DNA of 64,000 bases from Pseudaquabacterium terrae. GTDB taxonomy: Bacteria > Pseudomonadota > Gammaproteobacteria > Burkholderiales > Burkholderiaceae_C. This document shows positions 60,733 through 64,000 of this stretch, in pieces; positions within the stretch are counted from its first letter, which is position 1, and every line of letters begins with the position of its first letter. The notes under the pieces are model-generated. The model saw only the letters and a list, made by a program, of their open reading frames with translations, made no database searches and was not told where the DNA came from. Position numbers and translations under genes: made by a program. Location of the stretch: positions 38,603 to 102,602 of the forward strand of contig NZ_JABRWJ010000015.1 of NCBI RefSeq assembly GCF_013266755.1. The letters are read 5' to 3'.

Positions 60733-60956
60733 AATTTCAGGGATAGACGAGAAGCGATCACTGACTTTTTTTGGATCGACTTTTCGACTTTGAGCTGGTG
60801 CCAGTCTGGGCGCGACCCCGGGCAGCGGGACGTCTCGTTGAGGGCCGAGGTGTTGTGCTCCGAGGGGTGTTTGACGGAAGCGCTCGCGGCGGTACAACCG
60901 CCGGCGTCTTGCCGCGACGCCGTCCTCTCTCACGTGGCGCGCAAGCTGTCGCCGGC
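60733..60956. other. Unassigned stretch between the tRNA and the rtcA 3' end
   Basis: 224 bp, with a T7 run just after the tRNA (60764-60770) that may end its transcript. The rest is open in some frames but none resembles a protein I know. The base pattern looks like degraded coding sequence. No copy of the tRNA 3' end was noticed nearby that would mark an integration. Confidence 0.3.
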
Positions 60957-63625
<2,669 letters not shown>

Positions 63626-63648
63626 CTCACTTCATCTCACACAAAAGA

Positions 63649-63800
63649 ACGGTGACCAGGATCGATGAAACGTCACTCCGCCATCCATTGCTGGACCGGG
63701 ATTCGGACCCGGGCGCCCCACGCATCGCTGCGAAGGGCACGCGCCGGCCCTCGAGGAGCCAGCGCGTGCGTCTACCTGTAGTTCCATCTGCATTCACCGC
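63649..63800 (-). ncRNA. Y-RNA-like structured RNA, unit 2 (next to rtcB)
   Basis: About 152 nt. The base pairs as outer helix GCGGTGA/TCACCGT (63800-63794 with 63655-63649), internal loop ATGCA against GATCCTGG, and inner helix GATGGAAC/GTTTCATC (63788-63781 with 63671-63664). Inside: a 12-bp hairpin GCACGCGCTGGC/GCCGGCGCGTGC, a T-arm-like stem-loop CCGGG-TCCGAAT-CCCGG (63712-63696) and a GCAA-capped hairpin TCCA/TGGA (63695-63684) in the place of the acceptor stem. Its T-loop has C where tRNAs have T55, so the tRNA likeness is weaker than in unit 1. CTTTT follows the helix. Confidence 0.72.
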
Positions 63801-63946
63801 AAAAAATGGTGCCTCGTTGCGACAAGGGTTGGTGAAACGATCGTGCTCTACCGGACTGAGCTACGGTCCCCCTGATGTGGGACCGGCGGGATTTGAACCC
63901 GCGACCACGAGCTTAAGAGGCTGTAGTTCCACCTGCATTCGCAACG
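63801..63946 (-). ncRNA. Y-RNA-like structured RNA, unit 1, with a circularly permuted tRNA fold
   Basis: About 146 nt. Outer helix CGTTGCGA/TCGCAACG (63946-63939 with 63822-63815), internal loop ATGCA against AACCCTTG, inner helix GGTGGAAC/GTTTCACC (63933-63926 with 63838-63831). Enclosed tRNA-like part, in order: stem strand TCGT (63910-63907), T-arm GCGGG-TTCAAAT-CCCGC (63902-63886), acceptor strand CGGTCCC (63885-63879), loop ACATCAGG, acceptor strand GGGACCG (63870-63864), TA, D-arm GCTC-AGTCCGGTA-GAGC (63861-63845), stem strand ACGA (63844-63841). All tRNA hallmarks are present but the 3' half comes first. A T6 run ends it (63806-63801). Known bacterial Y RNAs carry tRNA-like domains; the identity here is inferred. 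Confidence 0.8.
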
Positions 63947-63951
63947 CGACA

Positions 63952-64000
63952 TCAAAACAAACGCGACAAGGGACGGCAAGACGTTTTGCCAGTGCCGGTT
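63952..64000 (-). ncRNA. 3' end of a further Y-RNA-like unit, cut by the window edge
   Basis: On the minus strand, GTCTTGCC (63982-63975), GTCCCTTG (63974-63967), TCGCG (63966-63962), then TTTGTTTT. The 8-8-n layout and the CCCTTGTCGC core match the 3' side of unit 1, so this is probably the closing strand of a third RNA. The 5' side lies beyond base 64000. Confidence 0.55.

Noticed and set aside
63640..63660. Sigma-54 candidate TGGTCACCGTTCTTTTG before rtcB
   Set aside because: The GC of the -12 element is absent at the required distance; the bases belong to the helix of unit 2.
63841..63910. Two broken or split tRNA genes needing trans-splicing
   Set aside because: The halves lie next to each other in reversed order inside a conserved helix that recurs in a neighbouring unit lacking good tRNA features; a permuted tRNA-mimic RNA explains all of it.
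63951..63994. Sigma-54 promoter candidate TGGCAAAACGTCTTGCC before unit 1
   Set aside because: GG and GC are 11 bp apart instead of 10, and the stretch is already explained as the closing strand of another RNA unit.

Overview
The window is high-GC DNA with densely packed genes, many sharing 1-4 bp stop/start overlaps. Gene content and order (pilB-pilC-pilD-coaE-zapD-yacG, rplU-rpmA-obgE, ABC transporter-bolA-his operon, CIRCE-controlled groESL, cytochrome c maturation System II, PEP-CTERM protein) point to a betaproteobacterium of the order Burkholderiales, close to the Rubrivivax/Leptothrix/Methylibium type. This assignment is inference from gene order and protein style, not from a search. 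Layout: (1) 1-3.5 kb, a lipid A modification locus: eptA (cut by the window edge) and a PAP2 phosphatase, divergent from a PmrA/PmrB-like two-component pair, with a perfect PmrA-box between them. (2) 3.5-5.4 kb, two TPR proteins. (3) 5.4-11.3 kb, methionine sulfoxide reductase MsrPQ, System II cytochrome c assembly (CcsB/ResB) and a cytochrome c4. (4) 11.3-17 kb, engB, a PlpD-like patatin autotransporter coupled to a DUF1631-like protein, and a PEP-CTERM protein behind a textbook sigma-54 promoter. (5) 17-26 kb, groESL with CIRCE, yacG-zapD-coaE, the type IV pilus assembly genes pilBCD, tRNA-Pro and ispB. (6) 26-32 kb, rplU-rpmA-obgE-proB, a TPR protein, a TetR regulator and an ABC-2 exporter. 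(7) 32-41 kb, ibaG and hisGDCBHAF; a VapBC-like toxin-antitoxin pair lies inside the operon between hisD and hisC, and rsmD-coaD-ferredoxin follow. (8) 41-50 kb, pth, an ArgP-like regulator divergent from alanine dehydrogenase, rplY, prs, tRNA-Gln, ispE-lolB-TPR. (9) 49-58.5 kb, mutM, a dynamin-like GTPase, mutY, a Lon-N protein, rapZ, recN, nadK and hrcA (the repressor that reads the CIRCE at 19.2 kb). (10) 58.5-60.7 kb, a LysR regulator, a DUF2917 protein, an exported protein and a CAT-anticodon tRNA. (11) 61-64 kb, an RNA-repair module on the minus strand: rtcB, a gutted rlaP-like nucleotidyltransferase reading in frame into rtcA. Upstream of rtcB lies a tandem array of structured RNAs, two complete and one cut by the window end. 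The most striking find is that array. Each complete unit has the same helix / internal loop / helix base with compensatory changes. One unit carries a complete tRNA fold in circularly permuted order (T-arm half first, acceptor stem closed by an 8-nt loop, D-arm half last). This is the layout expected of bacterial Y RNAs, the tRNA-mimicking partners of the Ro60 ring protein. Ro60 and RtcR genes, if present, lie beyond base 64000.
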